From: Marinobacterium sedimentorum
Lineage (GTDB): Bacteria > Pseudomonadota > Gammaproteobacteria > Pseudomonadales > Balneatricaceae
Length of the DNA stretch: 64,000 nt
Direction of reading: 5' to 3'
Assembly (NCBI RefSeq): GCF_024267675.1
Contig: NZ_JALDYX010000008.1
Span: 105,332-169,331, forward strand
Below the pieces are notes generated by a model. That model was not told the origin of the DNA. It ran no database searches and saw only the letters and a program-made list of their open reading frames with translations. Positions 19,223-28,509 of this stretch are shown here, one piece after another. A program made the position numbers and the translations under genes. The first letter of the stretch is position 1. Each line of letters starts with the position of its first letter.

Positions 19223-19250
19223 CAAAGACCGCCTGTTGGCGGTCTTTTGC
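19223..19250 (+). terminator. Intrinsic terminator after mscS-like gene
   Basis: AAAGACCGCC (19224-19233) pairs with GGCGGTCTTT (19238-19247) around TGTT, followed by a short T run. It lies between the plus-strand channel gene and the minus-strand symporter-like gene and probably serves both. Confidence 0.75.
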
Positions 19251-19294
19251 GTTAGGGGCTCTGTGGTCGGTTTGGTATGTTGCCTGGCCTGATG

Positions 19295-21502
19295 CTACAG
19301 CTGATCCTCGGCCCGCAGGGCGCCGAGCTCCCGGCGCAGCAGTTCGTTTTCCTGCAGCAGCTTCTGGGCATCAATACGGTAGCGGAAAATATCCGTATAG
19401 CGCTCCTCCAGTTTGGTTTCGAGCTGGTCGATCTGGTTTTTCTGCAGCTTGATATTCTGCTCCAGTTTCTCGATGCTGCGTTGCAGTTCGCTCACCATGC
19501 CGTAATGGTCCGCTGAGCCTTGAGCCGCTGCGCTGGGGCTATTGAGCACGGACGCACTCAGGTGCGGGCCATTGAGTTCGCTCACTATATGGCTATAGAG
19601 CGCTTTCAGGTCGGTGGCTTCGCGGTCACTGTAGTGGATTGAGGTTTCGATGGCGCTGTGGGCGCTGGCGGCGCCGATGGCACCGGCCAGGATATGCTCC
19701 AGCGAGCGGTGAAATTCCACCAGTTCAATAATGGTGACGTGGGGCTTATTTGCCACCTGCAGGTCCTGCAACAGACCGTGTACCGCGGCTTCCGCCTTGT
19801 CGCTATTGAGGTATTTGGCCAGCAGGCTGCGGGCTTCCGCGATCTTGGGTTTCAGGTCGATGTAGGCGTGCAGCCCGGTATGACGGGCCCGGCTGCGGTG
19901 CTGCTGCGGCAGCATGGCGGAGAGGAAGTCGCTGGTGAGAGTGCGCTCGCCCTTGCCGGGGCTGTAGAGCAGCGAGCCCAGTACATAGGCGCTGATATTG
20001 ATCATGAGTGACCAGAACACGCTGTGGCTCAGGGTTGGCAGGCTGTCGAGCCCGAGCAGCGCTTCGGGGCGCAGCAGTGTTATGCCCCAGGGGCCGTCGG
20101 TCAGCAGGCCGGGTTCATACCAGCCCTGGCGAATAAAGGTGGGCAGCGCCAGGGTATAACACCAGATCAGGAAGCCGCTGCACAGGCCCGCCAGGGCTCC
20201 GGCACTGTTGCCGCGCTTCCAGAACAGGCCACCAAAGAGCGCCGGGGCGAACTGCAGTACCGCGGCGAAGGACAGCAGGCCTATGGTGACCAGCAGGTAG
20301 GAGTCGGCAAATTCGACGGCAAAGCCGTAGGCCGACACCAGGATGAGCGCAATAAGCACCCAGCGCACCTGCAGCAGCGAGCCCCGTGCGCGCCTGAGGC
20401 CCGGAGTGCGCTCGAACAGCGGCAGCAACAGGTGGTTCGAGGCCATGGTGGCCAGGGTCATGGTGGTGACCAGCACCATTGCTGTGGCGGCGGAGAAGCC
20501 GCCGATAAACACCAGCAGCGTCAGGGCCTGCTCACCGGCCTGCTGCGGGATCAGCAGCACATAGAAGTCCGCCATGCTGATGGGCAGGTCGCTGATCAGT
20601 CCTGCACCGGCGATGGGCAATACAAACAGGTTGATCAGAATCAGGTACAACGGGAACAGCCACATGGCGGTCTTGATATGCTGCTGGTTCGAGTTTTCCA
20701 CCACTGCCACATGAAACTGGCGCGGCAGCAGCTGAATGCCGGCGAAACTCAGGATAATGAAGGTCAGCCAGGTGAGACCGTCGCCCTTGTAACTGCTGAT
20801 GCGGGTAAGGTGGCGCAGGTCGCCTTCGCTCAGGCGTTCCAGCAGGGGCGCCAAGCCGCCGAATACGGTCATGGTGACGAAGGCGCCGATGGCCATGAAG
20901 GCGATCAACTTGACCACGCACTCCACGGCCAGCACCGTGACCATGCCCGGGTGGCGTTCCGTGGGGTCGAGCCTGCGGGCGCCGAATATAATGGTAAAGA
21001 TAATCATCACCAGCGTGATCATCAGGCCGGTAAAGCCGCCGACACCCGGATTATTGCCCGATGTGATCAGGTTGAAGGAGCTGATAATGGCTTCGAGCTG
21101 CAGGGCTATATAGGGCAGGGCGCCGATCAGTGCGATCAGGGTAACGGCGGCGGCGATGGTCTGGGAGCGATTGTAGCGGGTGGATATAAAGTCGGCAATG
21201 CTGGTGATATGGAAGGTTTCCTTGGCGGCCACCATGGGGCGCAGGATGACCCACCAGAGCGCGATGGCCATCAGTGCGCCGACATAGATGCCCAGAAACA
21301 GCAGGCCGGAATGGCTCGCAAGACCTACGCTGCCGTAGAAGGTCCAGGAGGTGGCGTACACCGCCAGCGACAGCGCATAGATCCAGGGGCCGCGCTTGGC
21401 CTGGCCGTTGCGCTCAACGCGTTTTTCCACCAGTTGTGCAATGCTGAACAGAATGCCCATATAGAGCAGCACCACGATCGTGACTGTTGTCGGAGAAAAC
21501 AT
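19295..21502 (-). CDS. Sodium:solute symporter-STAC protein lacking a kinase
   Basis: A 735-residue protein. Residues about 1-490 form a 13-segment SLC5-like domain similar to the sensor part of CbrA-type kinases (YATSWTFYGSVGLASHSG; TLATMASNHLLLPLFER). Residues about 525-640 fit the STAC linker domain found between SLC5 domains and signalling modules. The tail (about 655-735) is a long coiled coil (LQKNQIDQLETKLEERY; LQENELLRRELGALRAE) and then the protein stops. CbrA relatives continue here into PAS, HisKA and HATPase domains. No frameshift is seen: the stop lies just before a terminator. It could be a solute sensor or transporter acting through a partner. Confidence 0.8.
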   Translation of the reverse strand: MFSPTTVTIVVLLYMGILFSIAQLVEKRVERNGQAKRGPWIYALSLAVYATSWTFYGSVGLASHSGLLFLGIYVGALMAIALWWVILRPMVAAKETFHITSIADFISTRYNRSQTIAAAVTLIALIGALPYIALQLEAIISSFNLITSGNNPGVGGFTGLMITLVMIIFTIIFGARRLDPTERHPGMVTVLAVECVVKLIAFMAIGAFVTMTVFGGLAPLLERLSEGDLRHLTRISSYKGDGLTWLTFIILSFAGIQLLPRQFHVAVVENSNQQHIKTAMWLFPLYLILINLFVLPIAGAGLISDLPISMADFYVLLIPQQAGEQALTLLVFIGGFSAATAMVLVTTMTLATMASNHLLLPLFERTPGLRRARGSLLQVRWVLIALILVSAYGFAVEFADSYLLVTIGLLSFAAVLQFAPALFGGLFWKRGNSAGALAGLCSGFLIWCYTLALPTFIRQGWYEPGLLTDGPWGITLLRPEALLGLDSLPTLSHSVFWSLMINISAYVLGSLLYSPGKGERTLTSDFLSAMLPQQHRSRARHTGLHAYIDLKPKIAEARSLLAKYLNSDKAEAAVHGLLQDLQVANKPHVTIIELVEFHRSLEHILAGAIGAASAHSAIETSIHYSDREATDLKALYSHIVSELNGPHLSASVLNSPSAAAQGSADHYGMVSELQRSIEKLEQNIKLQKNQIDQLETKLEERYTDIFRYRIDAQKLLQENELLRRELGALRAEDQL

Positions 21503-21651
21503 GGATGCAGGTGCCTGTCGTCAGCGCTATGGGAGTGTTTATTTAATAGCTGCTGCGGGCGGGGGGGTCAATCGATGTGGTGCTGCTATTTCACTTCAAG
21601 TCTAACTTAAGTGGCTGAATTTGCGTGTGTTGCGGCTGGCTATAGCGTTAG

Positions 21652-21930
21652 TCAGGGGCGATCGCGGAACCTTTCAGGTGCCTGAGCAGCATCGGGATCG
21701 GCTGATTTTGTAGCGCAGTGACCGGGCACCAGATCGACGCCACCGGGGTGCAGTGGGTGACACTTGGCGATGCGCTTGAGCGTCAGCCAGCCGCCCTTGG
21801 CTGGGCCGTGGAGCTGAATGGCTTCAATACCATAGCTGGAACAGCTGGGGTAGAAGCGGCATCGGGGCCCGATAATCGGGCTGATCACCAGTTGGTAGGC
21901 GCGGATAGGGCCGATCAGCAGCCAGCGCAT
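21652..21930 (-). CDS. yidD: Membrane protein insertion efficiency factor YidD
   Basis: A 92-residue member of the YidD family, which aids membrane-protein insertion near YidC. The signature is plain: [34 protein letters not shown] and HPGGVDLVP, with the conserved Cys pair in [10 protein letters not shown]. The ATG at 21930 follows GGAG about 12 bases upstream. Frames extending to 21969 lack support. yidD normally lies between rnpA and yidC near the origin; here it stands alone between a symporter-like gene and mqo. Confidence 0.9.
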   Translation of the reverse strand: MRWLLIGPIRAYQLVISPIIGPRCRFYPSCSSYGIEAIQLHGPAKGGWLTLKRIAKCHPLHPGGVDLVPGHCATKSADPDAAQAPERFRDRP

Positions 21931-21990
21931 AGTGTATGACTCCGGTGCCATGCATGAAGTCACCAGCATAGGGAAAAATCAGCCTGTGGG

Positions 21991-22019
21991 AAAGCGCGCA
22001 GGCGGGGCCTGCGCGCTTT
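21991..22019 (-). terminator. Stem-loop 3' of mqo
   Basis: AAAGCGCGCAGG (21991-22002) and CCTGCGCGCTTT (22008-22019) form a 12-bp stem with a five-base loop, 18 bases past the mqo stop on the minus strand. The trailing T run is short (TTT then CCC), so termination may be partial, allowing read-through into yidD. Confidence 0.6.
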
Positions 22020-22036
22020 GCGGTTTTGTCTGTCAG

Positions 22037-23587
22037 TTAGCTGGCCAGAGCCTGGATGTCATCAAGCGTATCAGGCGCTGGCTGTGACTTTGGGCTGGTC
22101 TGGCCCTCATCCAGCTGCAGCACGGACAGAGTGCGTTTGCGGACCTGCTCCAGCAGCTGGGTATTCTGCATCAAATCCTGCTGATACGAAGGCACCATGG
22201 TGCGGATCTTTTCCTGCCAGGCCGGGCTTGCCAGCTGGTCGGCAAAGCAGCGTTCGATAATGCCGATCATGGCGCTGGCGGCTGTAGAGGCGCCGGGAGA
22301 GGCGCCGAGCAGAGCGGACAGGCTGCCATCGGCCGAGGTGATCACTTCGGTACCGAATTCCAGCTTGCCGCCTTTCTCGGCGTCTTTCTTGATGATCTGC
22401 ACCCGCTGTCCGGCGTGGGACAGGGTCCAGTCTTCGGTGCGCGCATCGGGGTAGAATTTGCGCAGTGCCTCGATCCTGGCGTCATGGGACTGCAGGACTT
22501 CGCTGATCAGGTAGCGGGTCAGGTCCATGTTGTTCATGCCCACGGACAGCATGGGCTTGATGTTGTTCAGGCGCACGCTCTTGAGCAGATCCAGATTGGA
22601 TCCGCGCTTGAGAAATTTGGTGGTGAAGCCTGCAAAGGGGCCAAACAGCAGGGCCTTTTCGCCGTCGATAATGCGGGTATCCAGGTGGGGTACCGACATG
22701 GGGGGGGCGCCAATGGGGGCCTTGCCGTAGACCTTGGCCAGGTGCTGGCTGACGATCTCGGGTTTTTTGCATACCAGCCACTGGCCGCTGACCGGGAAGC
22801 CGCCGTAGCCGTCGCCTTCGGCAATGCCGGATTTTTGCAGCAGGGGCAGGGCGCCGCCGCCGGCACCCAGAAAAACGAAGCGGGCACGGATATGCTCGGT
22901 GCCGCCGCTCTGGCTGTTCTTCAGTTTGACGTCCCACTGGCCGTCGGCCTGCTGGTTAAGGTCGGTTACCGTACGTGCGAGCAGCAGTTCGAAACCGGCC
23001 TGGGTCTGCAGGTTCTGTGTCATGCCGCGTGTCAGCGAGCCAAAGTCGACATCCGAGCCATAGCGTACGCGGGTACCGGCGACTTTTTCGTCCGGACTAC
23101 GGTTCTGCATGATCAGAGGCATCCACTGACGCAGAACCTCGTGGTCTTCGCTGTATTCCATGGCGGCGAAGGCGGGATGGGCGCTCAGGGTTGCATGGCG
23201 CTTGCGCAGAAAGTTGACGTTTTCCTCGCCCCAGACAAAGCTCTGGTGCGGCGTGGCATTAATAAAGTTTTTCGGCGCCGGCAATATCTGCTGTTCCACC
23301 AGGTAAGACCAGAACTGCAGGCTGACTTCAAAGGCGTTATTGATGGTGAAGGCCTTGCGGGTGTCGATGGTGCCATCAGCCGTCAGGGGAGCGTAATTCA
23401 GTTCGCAGTAGGCTGCGTGACCGGTGCCGGCGTTGTTCCAGCCGTCGGTGCTTTCCTGGGCAACCTGGTCCAGACGCTCAACCATGCTGATGCTGAGGTT
23501 CGGATCCAGCTGCTTGAGCAGCGTGCCCAGGGTTGCGCTCATTGCGCCGGCCCCGACGAGCAGTACGTCTACGGATTTTGCAGTCAT
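22037..23587 (-). CDS. mqo: Malate:quinone oxidoreductase
   Basis: A 516-residue peripheral membrane flavoprotein that oxidises malate to oxaloacetate and passes electrons to quinone, a TCA-cycle step that bypasses NAD malate dehydrogenase. The N-terminal FAD fold is VDVLLVGAGAMSATLGTLL. STDGWNNAGTGHAAYCELNY and the C-terminal GASPGASTAASAMIGI are characteristic of Mqo. The ATG at 23587 follows GGCGGAGTTATC and is preferred over a start at 23617. A long upstream region with an inverted repeat may form its leader. Confidence 0.95.
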   Translation of the reverse strand: MTAKSVDVLLVGAGAMSATLGTLLKQLDPNLSISMVERLDQVAQESTDGWNNAGTGHAAYCELNYAPLTADGTIDTRKAFTINNAFEVSLQFWSYLVEQQILPAPKNFINATPHQSFVWGEENVNFLRKRHATLSAHPAFAAMEYSEDHEVLRQWMPLIMQNRSPDEKVAGTRVRYGSDVDFGSLTRGMTQNLQTQAGFELLLARTVTDLNQQADGQWDVKLKNSQSGGTEHIRARFVFLGAGGGALPLLQKSGIAEGDGYGGFPVSGQWLVCKKPEIVSQHLAKVYGKAPIGAPPMSVPHLDTRIIDGEKALLFGPFAGFTTKFLKRGSNLDLLKSVRLNNIKPMLSVGMNNMDLTRYLISEVLQSHDARIEALRKFYPDARTEDWTLSHAGQRVQIIKKDAEKGGKLEFGTEVITSADGSLSALLGASPGASTAASAMIGIIERCFADQLASPAWQEKIRTMVPSYQQDLMQNTQLLEQVRKRTLSVLQLDEGQTSPKSQPAPDTLDDIQALAS

Positions 23588-24132
23588 GATAACTCCGCCT
23601 GTTAGATAGTTGATCATGGAGTTGAGGCGCCGCGGATAGGGGTTTTTGGCCCTGCCCTGAAACTTTTGTCGCCCTGCGGGGCGGCATTCTTCAGAGTATC
23701 GCGCGGTCTCGGTCCCGTTCGCTATGGAGCGGCTGATGCATCTGTTGGGCGCTCATCAGGTCGCCGTGGCATCAGCCGTAGAATTCCTGTCTGCGTTTGG
23801 GCAGCGGGGCGCAGGGCATCTTTAAAAAGCTGCTTGCGCCCGTCAAATCCGGGTCTTTTCGATCGGTTCAAAACACGGATTGATCCGGCTCTAGGCTTTA
23901 TTATTATCTTTCGCAGTTGCGACGCATTATAAGTCAGGCGCGACGGAAGGAAACGCGGCCATCTTTTATAGTGCCTATAACACAACGGTTTCATGAGGTT
24001 GTAACGCAGTTGCGGTAGGGGCTGCAGAGGCAATTGATACTTTGGTATGGCGGGTCGCAAAGAGGGTTTACGAGGGAGCAATGCCACGGCGCGGCGGCCG
24101 GGGCATTGCTGGGTAGTAAAAGCTATGGCGGA
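23588..24132. other. Long intergenic region between mqo and phoH-like gene
   Basis: 545 bases without a convincing gene; the 121-codon minus frame at 23722-24087 has an odd Arg/Pro-rich composition and no ribosome site. A perfect -10-like TATAAT lies on the minus strand at 23926-23931 but without a clear -35. A 10-bp inverted repeat CGGCTGATGC / GCATCAGCCG (23730-23739, 23769-23778) encloses a smaller GGCG/CGCC stem. A stem AGCAATGCC / GGCATTGCT (24077-24085, 24102-24110) follows the phoH-like stop. Confidence 0.45.
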
Positions 24133-25521
24133 TCAGAGGTGCTCTTCGGCGTAGCGTGCCAGGCGGGAGCGGAAGATGCCTTCGAAGTGGACGTTGGCGG
24201 AGCCTTCGAACCCCTTGAAGCGCTCAACGATATAGGTCAGGCCCGAGGTCAGGGCGGTCAGATAATTGGAGTCGATCTGCGCCAGGTTGCCCAGACAGAT
24301 CATCTTGGTGCCCTTGCCGCAGCGAGTGATGATGGTCTTGAGCTGCTGTGGGGTCAGGTTCTGGGCTTCATCAACGATGACCACCGCATCCTGGATGCTG
24401 CGGCCACGAATGAAGTTCAGTGACTTGAACTGGATGTTAGCCTTTTCAATGGCATATTTGACACTGCTCTGGGGGCGTTCGTCATGCTCATGCATGGCTT
24501 CGAGGTTGTCGTGGATGGAGCTGAGCCAGGGCGTCATCTTCTCTTCTTCGGTTCCGGGCAGAAAGCCTATATCCTCGGCCACCGGCGGTGTGGAGCGGGT
24601 GACGATGATCTTGTTGAAGCGCTTCTGCTCGATCACCATTTCCAGCGCGCAGGCCAGCGCAATCAGGGTTTTGCCCGAGCCTGCGGCACCATTGAGCAGG
24701 CACATGTCGATGGTCGGATCCAGCAGGGATTGCATGGCAAAAGCCTGGTACAGCGTGATAGGTTTGATACCCCAGCAGTTCTGCTGCATCAGGTGACTGT
24801 AGCCCAGATCCAGCAGTACCACCTTGTCGTCTTCGATGGAGATGGTACGGGCGGCAAAGTCCTTGCTTTCGTCGTAGATGTATTCGTTGGGGTAGGTGTG
24901 GGGCAGCATTTCCCGGTTGACGCGGTGGTAAGTGCGATCGCCATCGCGGTAGCTGTCTACCTGCTCGATGCGGTCCCAGAAATTGCCCTCTATCTTCTGG
25001 TGCCCGGCGGGCAGCAGGTCGAGATCGGAGATCAGCTGGTCGGTACGGTAGTCTTCAACTTTCAGCAGCCCGGCCCCAAGGGCCTTGAGCCGCATGTTGA
25101 TGTCCTTGGTGACCAGAATGATGTCGCGGTGCGGGTTGGTCGCCTGCAGGTGCAGGGCGCAGTTGATGATCTGATTGTCCTTGTTCTTGTCGGCGGGCAG
25201 AAAGCCCTGGCGCGCACCCAGTTCGTGGTCGGGGAAGATGCTCAGTTTGCCCAGGGGGGTTTCCCGGTCGAGTCCTGGCAGCATGATGCGCACACCCTTG
25301 GTTATCTGGGTGGGGCTGTTCGCGGCACTGAGAATATTGTCGATCGCCCGGATGGCAAAACGGGCTTCCTGCGCCACTGTTTTCTTGCGGTCCTTGATGT
25401 CATCAAGCTCCTCAAGCACGGTCATGGGGATGGTGATGTCCTGTTCCTTGAATTCGAACAGGCACTTGGGATCATGCAGCAACACGTTGGTATCAAGAAT
25501 ATAAAGTTTCGATGCGGTCAT
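24133..25521 (-). CDS. PIN-domain / PhoH-like ATPase (YlaK type)
   Basis: A 462-residue protein joining an N-terminal PIN nuclease domain (KLYILDTNVLLHDPKC with the first catalytic Asp; LEELDDIKDR; VTKDINMRLKA) to a PhoH ATPase domain (Walker A GAAGSGKTLIALA near residue 280; Walker B AVVIVDEAQN; QIDSNYLT). This fusion is the PhoH2 type, described elsewhere as a sequence-specific RNA helicase and ribonuclease. The ATG at 25521 follows AAGGAAAAGCCG. It is divergent from ppnN across 421 bases. Confidence 0.9.
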   Translation of the reverse strand: MTASKLYILDTNVLLHDPKCLFEFKEQDITIPMTVLEELDDIKDRKKTVAQEARFAIRAIDNILSAANSPTQITKGVRIMLPGLDRETPLGKLSIFPDHELGARQGFLPADKNKDNQIINCALHLQATNPHRDIILVTKDINMRLKALGAGLLKVEDYRTDQLISDLDLLPAGHQKIEGNFWDRIEQVDSYRDGDRTYHRVNREMLPHTYPNEYIYDESKDFAARTISIEDDKVVLLDLGYSHLMQQNCWGIKPITLYQAFAMQSLLDPTIDMCLLNGAAGSGKTLIALACALEMVIEQKRFNKIIVTRSTPPVAEDIGFLPGTEEEKMTPWLSSIHDNLEAMHEHDERPQSSVKYAIEKANIQFKSLNFIRGRSIQDAVVIVDEAQNLTPQQLKTIITRCGKGTKMICLGNLAQIDSNYLTALTSGLTYIVERFKGFEGSANVHFEGIFRSRLARYAEEHL

Positions 25522-25942
25522 CGGCTTTTCCTTCAGCTGCTCGCTTGATAAGCATGCGGCTGTATCCTGCGGATCCATAAGCACAATACAGCTGCCGCAC
25601 TTACACAATAGCAGCCTCAATGTTGCGTGTAACCGTACAAATGAGGACTGCGTTTAATTGGCCGTAAAAAAGTTTTCTGCTTGGGCCATGCTGCCCCGTT
25701 TGATCAAAAAATGATCTGGATCGCATTGTTTTTAAAAGGGTTATGGTGGGATTCATGGAAATTCCCTATATTGAAGAGGGTGAACCTCTGGTGTGCTGGC
25801 CCTGTCTCATGAAAGCCTGCGCCAGAGTGCCGGCATCTGTCAGCCAGGGGCGGTGCAGGGTTTTACCGGTTGGGCCGGTGACGCATAAAGTGTGGCCGGG
25901 CTCGGCATTTCAGGAATTCGATGCTCAAGGGAGGTGATATTT
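25522..25942. other. Divergent intergenic region, phoH-like / ppnN
   Basis: 421 bases expected to hold both promoters. An AT-rich stretch around 25700-25745 contains TGATCA repeats but no clear promoter. A 64-codon plus frame (25743-25937) has several Cys and Pro and no good ribosome site; I do not call it a gene. It ends just before the strong ppnN ribosome site. Confidence 0.35.
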
Positions 25943-27331
25943 ATGATCACCGAAGACTTCGTGACCACCAGTGTGACGCCCAGCGAGAGCCTGGCGACAC
26001 TTTCCCCTGTTGAAGTTGCCAGGCTGCAGGATGCAAGCCAGGGTGGTTTGTACCGACTGTTTCGGCAGTGCTGCCTGGCGGTTCTCAATTGCGGCAGTGA
26101 GCTTGACAGCACCAAGATGGTGCTCGAGCGATACAAGAATTTCGATATTAAAATCAGCCAGAAACATCGTGGTCTGCAGCTGGATCTGATCAATGCGCCA
26201 GCCAGCGCCTTCGTGGATGGCGAAATCATCCAGGGGATACGCGAGCACCTGTTTTCGGTGCTGCGAGATCTGCTCTATATCGGCGATGAACTGGATGATT
26301 ATTGTCATGGTCTGGATGAGGGGAGCACTATTACGCACGCCGTTTTTCAGATTCTGCGTCACGCCGATGTTTTCCGTCCGCACGTGAAGCCCAATCTGGT
26401 GGTGTGCTGGGGTGGCCACTCCATTGGCCATGACGAGTATGAATACACCAAGAAGGTGGGCTACGAGCTCGGCCTGCGGCGGTTGAATATCTGTACCGGT
26501 TGTGGCCCGGGGGCGATGAAGGGCCCCATGAAGGGGGCGGCCATCGCCCATGCCAAGCAGCGTATCCGCGATGCGCGCTATGTGGGTATTTCGGAGCCCG
26601 GCATTATTGCCGCCGAGTCGCCGAACCCGATCGTCAATGAGCTGCTGATCATGCCGGATATCGAAAAGCGACTGGAGGCTTTTGTGCGTCTTGGGCATGG
26701 CATCGTGGTCTTTCCGGGCGGCGCCGGCACGGCGGAGGAGATTCTGTATATTCTGGGCGTGCTGTTGCACGAGAAGAACAATGAGCTGCCGTTCCCGCTG
26801 ATCTTTACCGGGCCCGAGGGCAGTGAGGCCTACTTCGAAACCATTGATCGTTTCCTGCGCAAGACGCTGGGCGATGCTGCGGCGAACCGCTATGAAATCA
26901 TTGTCGGCGACCCGATCAAGGTTGCGCTGCGCATGGAGGCGGGTCTGCGCGCTGTCACGGCCTACCGCAAGGTGACCAGCGAGTCCTTCCACTTCAACTG
27001 GCAAATCAGTATTCCGTTGACCTTCCAGCAGCCGTTTGAACCCACCCATGAAAACATGGCGACGCTTAACCTGTTCCAGGATCAGTCATCCTGCGATCTG
27101 GCGTCCAACCTGCGGCGCGCGCTCTCGGGCATTGTGGCAGGCAACGTCAAGGAGCCGGGGGTACGGGCCATCGAGGAATTCGGGCCTTTCGAGCTTTGCG
27201 GCGAGCCTGATTTGATGGATCCGCTGGATCAGCTGCTCACTTCCTTTGTGCAGCAGCGGCGCATGAAACTGAACTATCAGGAATACACGCCCTGTTACCG
27301 CCTTACCGGGGTAGCGGGCACCGTGGCCTGA
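25943..27331 (+). CDS. ppnN: Pyrimidine/purine nucleotide 5'-monophosphate nucleosidase PpnN (LOG family)
   Basis: PpnN splits nucleoside monophosphates into base and ribose-5-phosphate and is activated by (p)ppGpp in E. coli. The 462-residue protein matches the family length. It has an N-terminal regulatory domain, the LOG core with GPGAMKGPMKGA near residue 190 and VFPGGAGTAEE near 257, and a C-terminal domain. The ATG at 25943 sits eight bases after GGGAGGTGA, an almost perfect ribosome site, which rules out the start at 25892. An 11-bp inverted repeat follows the stop. Confidence 0.93.
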   Translation: MITEDFVTTSVTPSESLATLSPVEVARLQDASQGGLYRLFRQCCLAVLNCGSELDSTKMVLERYKNFDIKISQKHRGLQLDLINAPASAFVDGEIIQGIREHLFSVLRDLLYIGDELDDYCHGLDEGSTITHAVFQILRHADVFRPHVKPNLVVCWGGHSIGHDEYEYTKKVGYELGLRRLNICTGCGPGAMKGPMKGAAIAHAKQRIRDARYVGISEPGIIAAESPNPIVNELLIMPDIEKRLEAFVRLGHGIVVFPGGAGTAEEILYILGVLLHEKNNELPFPLIFTGPEGSEAYFETIDRFLRKTLGDAAANRYEIIVGDPIKVALRMEAGLRAVTAYRKVTSESFHFNWQISIPLTFQQPFEPTHENMATLNLFQDQSSCDLASNLRRALSGIVAGNVKEPGVRAIEEFGPFELCGEPDLMDPLDQLLTSFVQQRRMKLNYQEYTPCYRLTGVAGTVA

Positions 27332-27348
27332 GGTCTAGCTGCCTGAAA

Positions 27349-27386
27349 ACAGAGCGCGATAATCCGCCAGGGTTGTCGCGCTCTGT
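27349..27386 (+). terminator. Stem-loop after ppnN
   Basis: ACAGAGCGCGA (27349-27359) pairs perfectly with TCGCGCTCTGT (27376-27386) across a 16-base loop, 18 bases after the ppnN stop. No T run follows, so termination strength is unclear. Confidence 0.45.
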
Positions 27387-27534
27387 GCATCCTGCGTTAT
27401 GATATCCCGCGCCCACTGGGTGTAGCTGGTTTTTGTGGTTACAGTGCTCTGCGGCCGGAGTAGTCGCTGTTGTGTTGCAAGTGTCCGCTGAACTTTTGCA
27501 AGCGGATTGTTGTCTTCAACCTCCTTGTCGATTC

Positions 27535-28509
27535 ATGCGGGGGCGTGCCTTGAAAAACAAACTGATCGTTACCCTGACGACGGTGAAGGGTTCGCGGCAG
27601 TATACGCTGAACCAGGTGGCGCGAGTGCTGGTACCGGCCTTCTTGTTGATGGCGGTGCTCAGCTTCTTTGTGTCCAACGCCTTACTGGTGAAGACCAGTG
27701 ACGATCTGGCCATTCTGGAAGAGGATCATCAGTTGTTGTCCGATCAGTACGAAACCGTGCTCGGGACTCAGCAGCTCTATGTGTCCGAGCTGAATCAGCT
27801 CAGCAGTACCCTTGAGGTGCTGCAGCAGGAAAATTACCGTATCGGGGAATTGAATGCCTCGCTGGACGAGAGTCTGGGTGGCCTGGAGTCTATGCTTGGC
27901 ATGCCCGCCAGTGACTCCTATACGCCGGAGCGGGCGGAGGTCTTGAAATCGACGGCCGCGCAGCGGTTGTTTCTGCTGCATAATATTCCCAACGGTGTAC
28001 CGTTGCAGGGCACCCGCATGACGGATCGCTTCGGCATGCGTACCCACCCGGTGACTCGCAAGCGCAGTATGCACAATGGCGTCGACTTCGCTGCGACCCG
28101 GGGTACCGAAGTCTATGCCACTGCGGACGGTGTGGTGGAATTCAGTGGCCGGCAGAGTGGTTTTGGCAAGCTGGTCATCATGCAGCACAGTTTTGGTTTC
28201 AAGACTTACTTTGCACATCTGGATAAACTGAATGTCGAAACAGGTGATCTTGTGGCCAAAGGCCAGTTGATTGCACACAGCGGAAACAGTGGTCGTTCGA
28301 CCGGGCCGCATTTGCACTACGAGGTAAGGCGCCTGTTTACGGCGATTGATCCGGCACCTTTTCTGAAGTGGAATATTGCGAATTTTGACACCATCTTTAC
28401 AGACGTAACGAGCGTAAAATGGGCATCCTTAAAAGAAATGTATCCGTTAAATCAGGCCGCGGTGCAGTTACCATCATCGCAGAAGGAAACCGATTCACCG
28501 GAGACATGA
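27535..28509 (+). CDS. M23-family peptidase with N-terminal membrane anchor
   Basis: About 324 residues: a basic N-terminus, one membrane span (VLVPAFLLMAVLSFFV), a coiled coil, and a periplasmic LytM/M23 domain with the zinc ligands in HNGVDFAATRG and HLHYEV. Such enzymes cut peptide cross-links in cell-wall peptidoglycan. The next gene is a bactofilin, a frequent partner that localises wall hydrolases to shape the cell. The start may be ATG 27535 or, a few codons in, TTG 27550 (giving LKNKLIVTLTTVKG), as both have only G-rich upstream stretches. The 3' end overlaps the bactofilin gene by 91 bases. Confidence 0.88.
   Translation: MRGRALKNKLIVTLTTVKGSRQYTLNQVARVLVPAFLLMAVLSFFVSNALLVKTSDDLAILEEDHQLLSDQYETVLGTQQLYVSELNQLSSTLEVLQQENYRIGELNASLDESLGGLESMLGMPASDSYTPERAEVLKSTAAQRLFLLHNIPNGVPLQGTRMTDRFGMRTHPVTRKRSMHNGVDFAATRGTEVYATADGVVEFSGRQSGFGKLVIMQHSFGFKTYFAHLDKLNVETGDLVAKGQLIAHSGNSGRSTGPHLHYEVRRLFTAIDPAPFLKWNIANFDTIFTDVTSVKWASLKEMYPLNQAAVQLPSSQKETDSPET

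Noticed and set aside
20024..21610. 528-codon open frame on the plus strand
   Set aside because: Antisense to the symporter-STAC gene; extreme Gln/Gly/His content and no ribosome site.
22415..23605. 396-codon open frame on the plus strand
   Set aside because: Antisense to mqo, whose family match is unambiguous.
25743..25937. 64-codon Cys-containing frame before ppnN
   Set aside because: No clear ribosome site, mixed composition, and it occupies the expected divergent promoter region.
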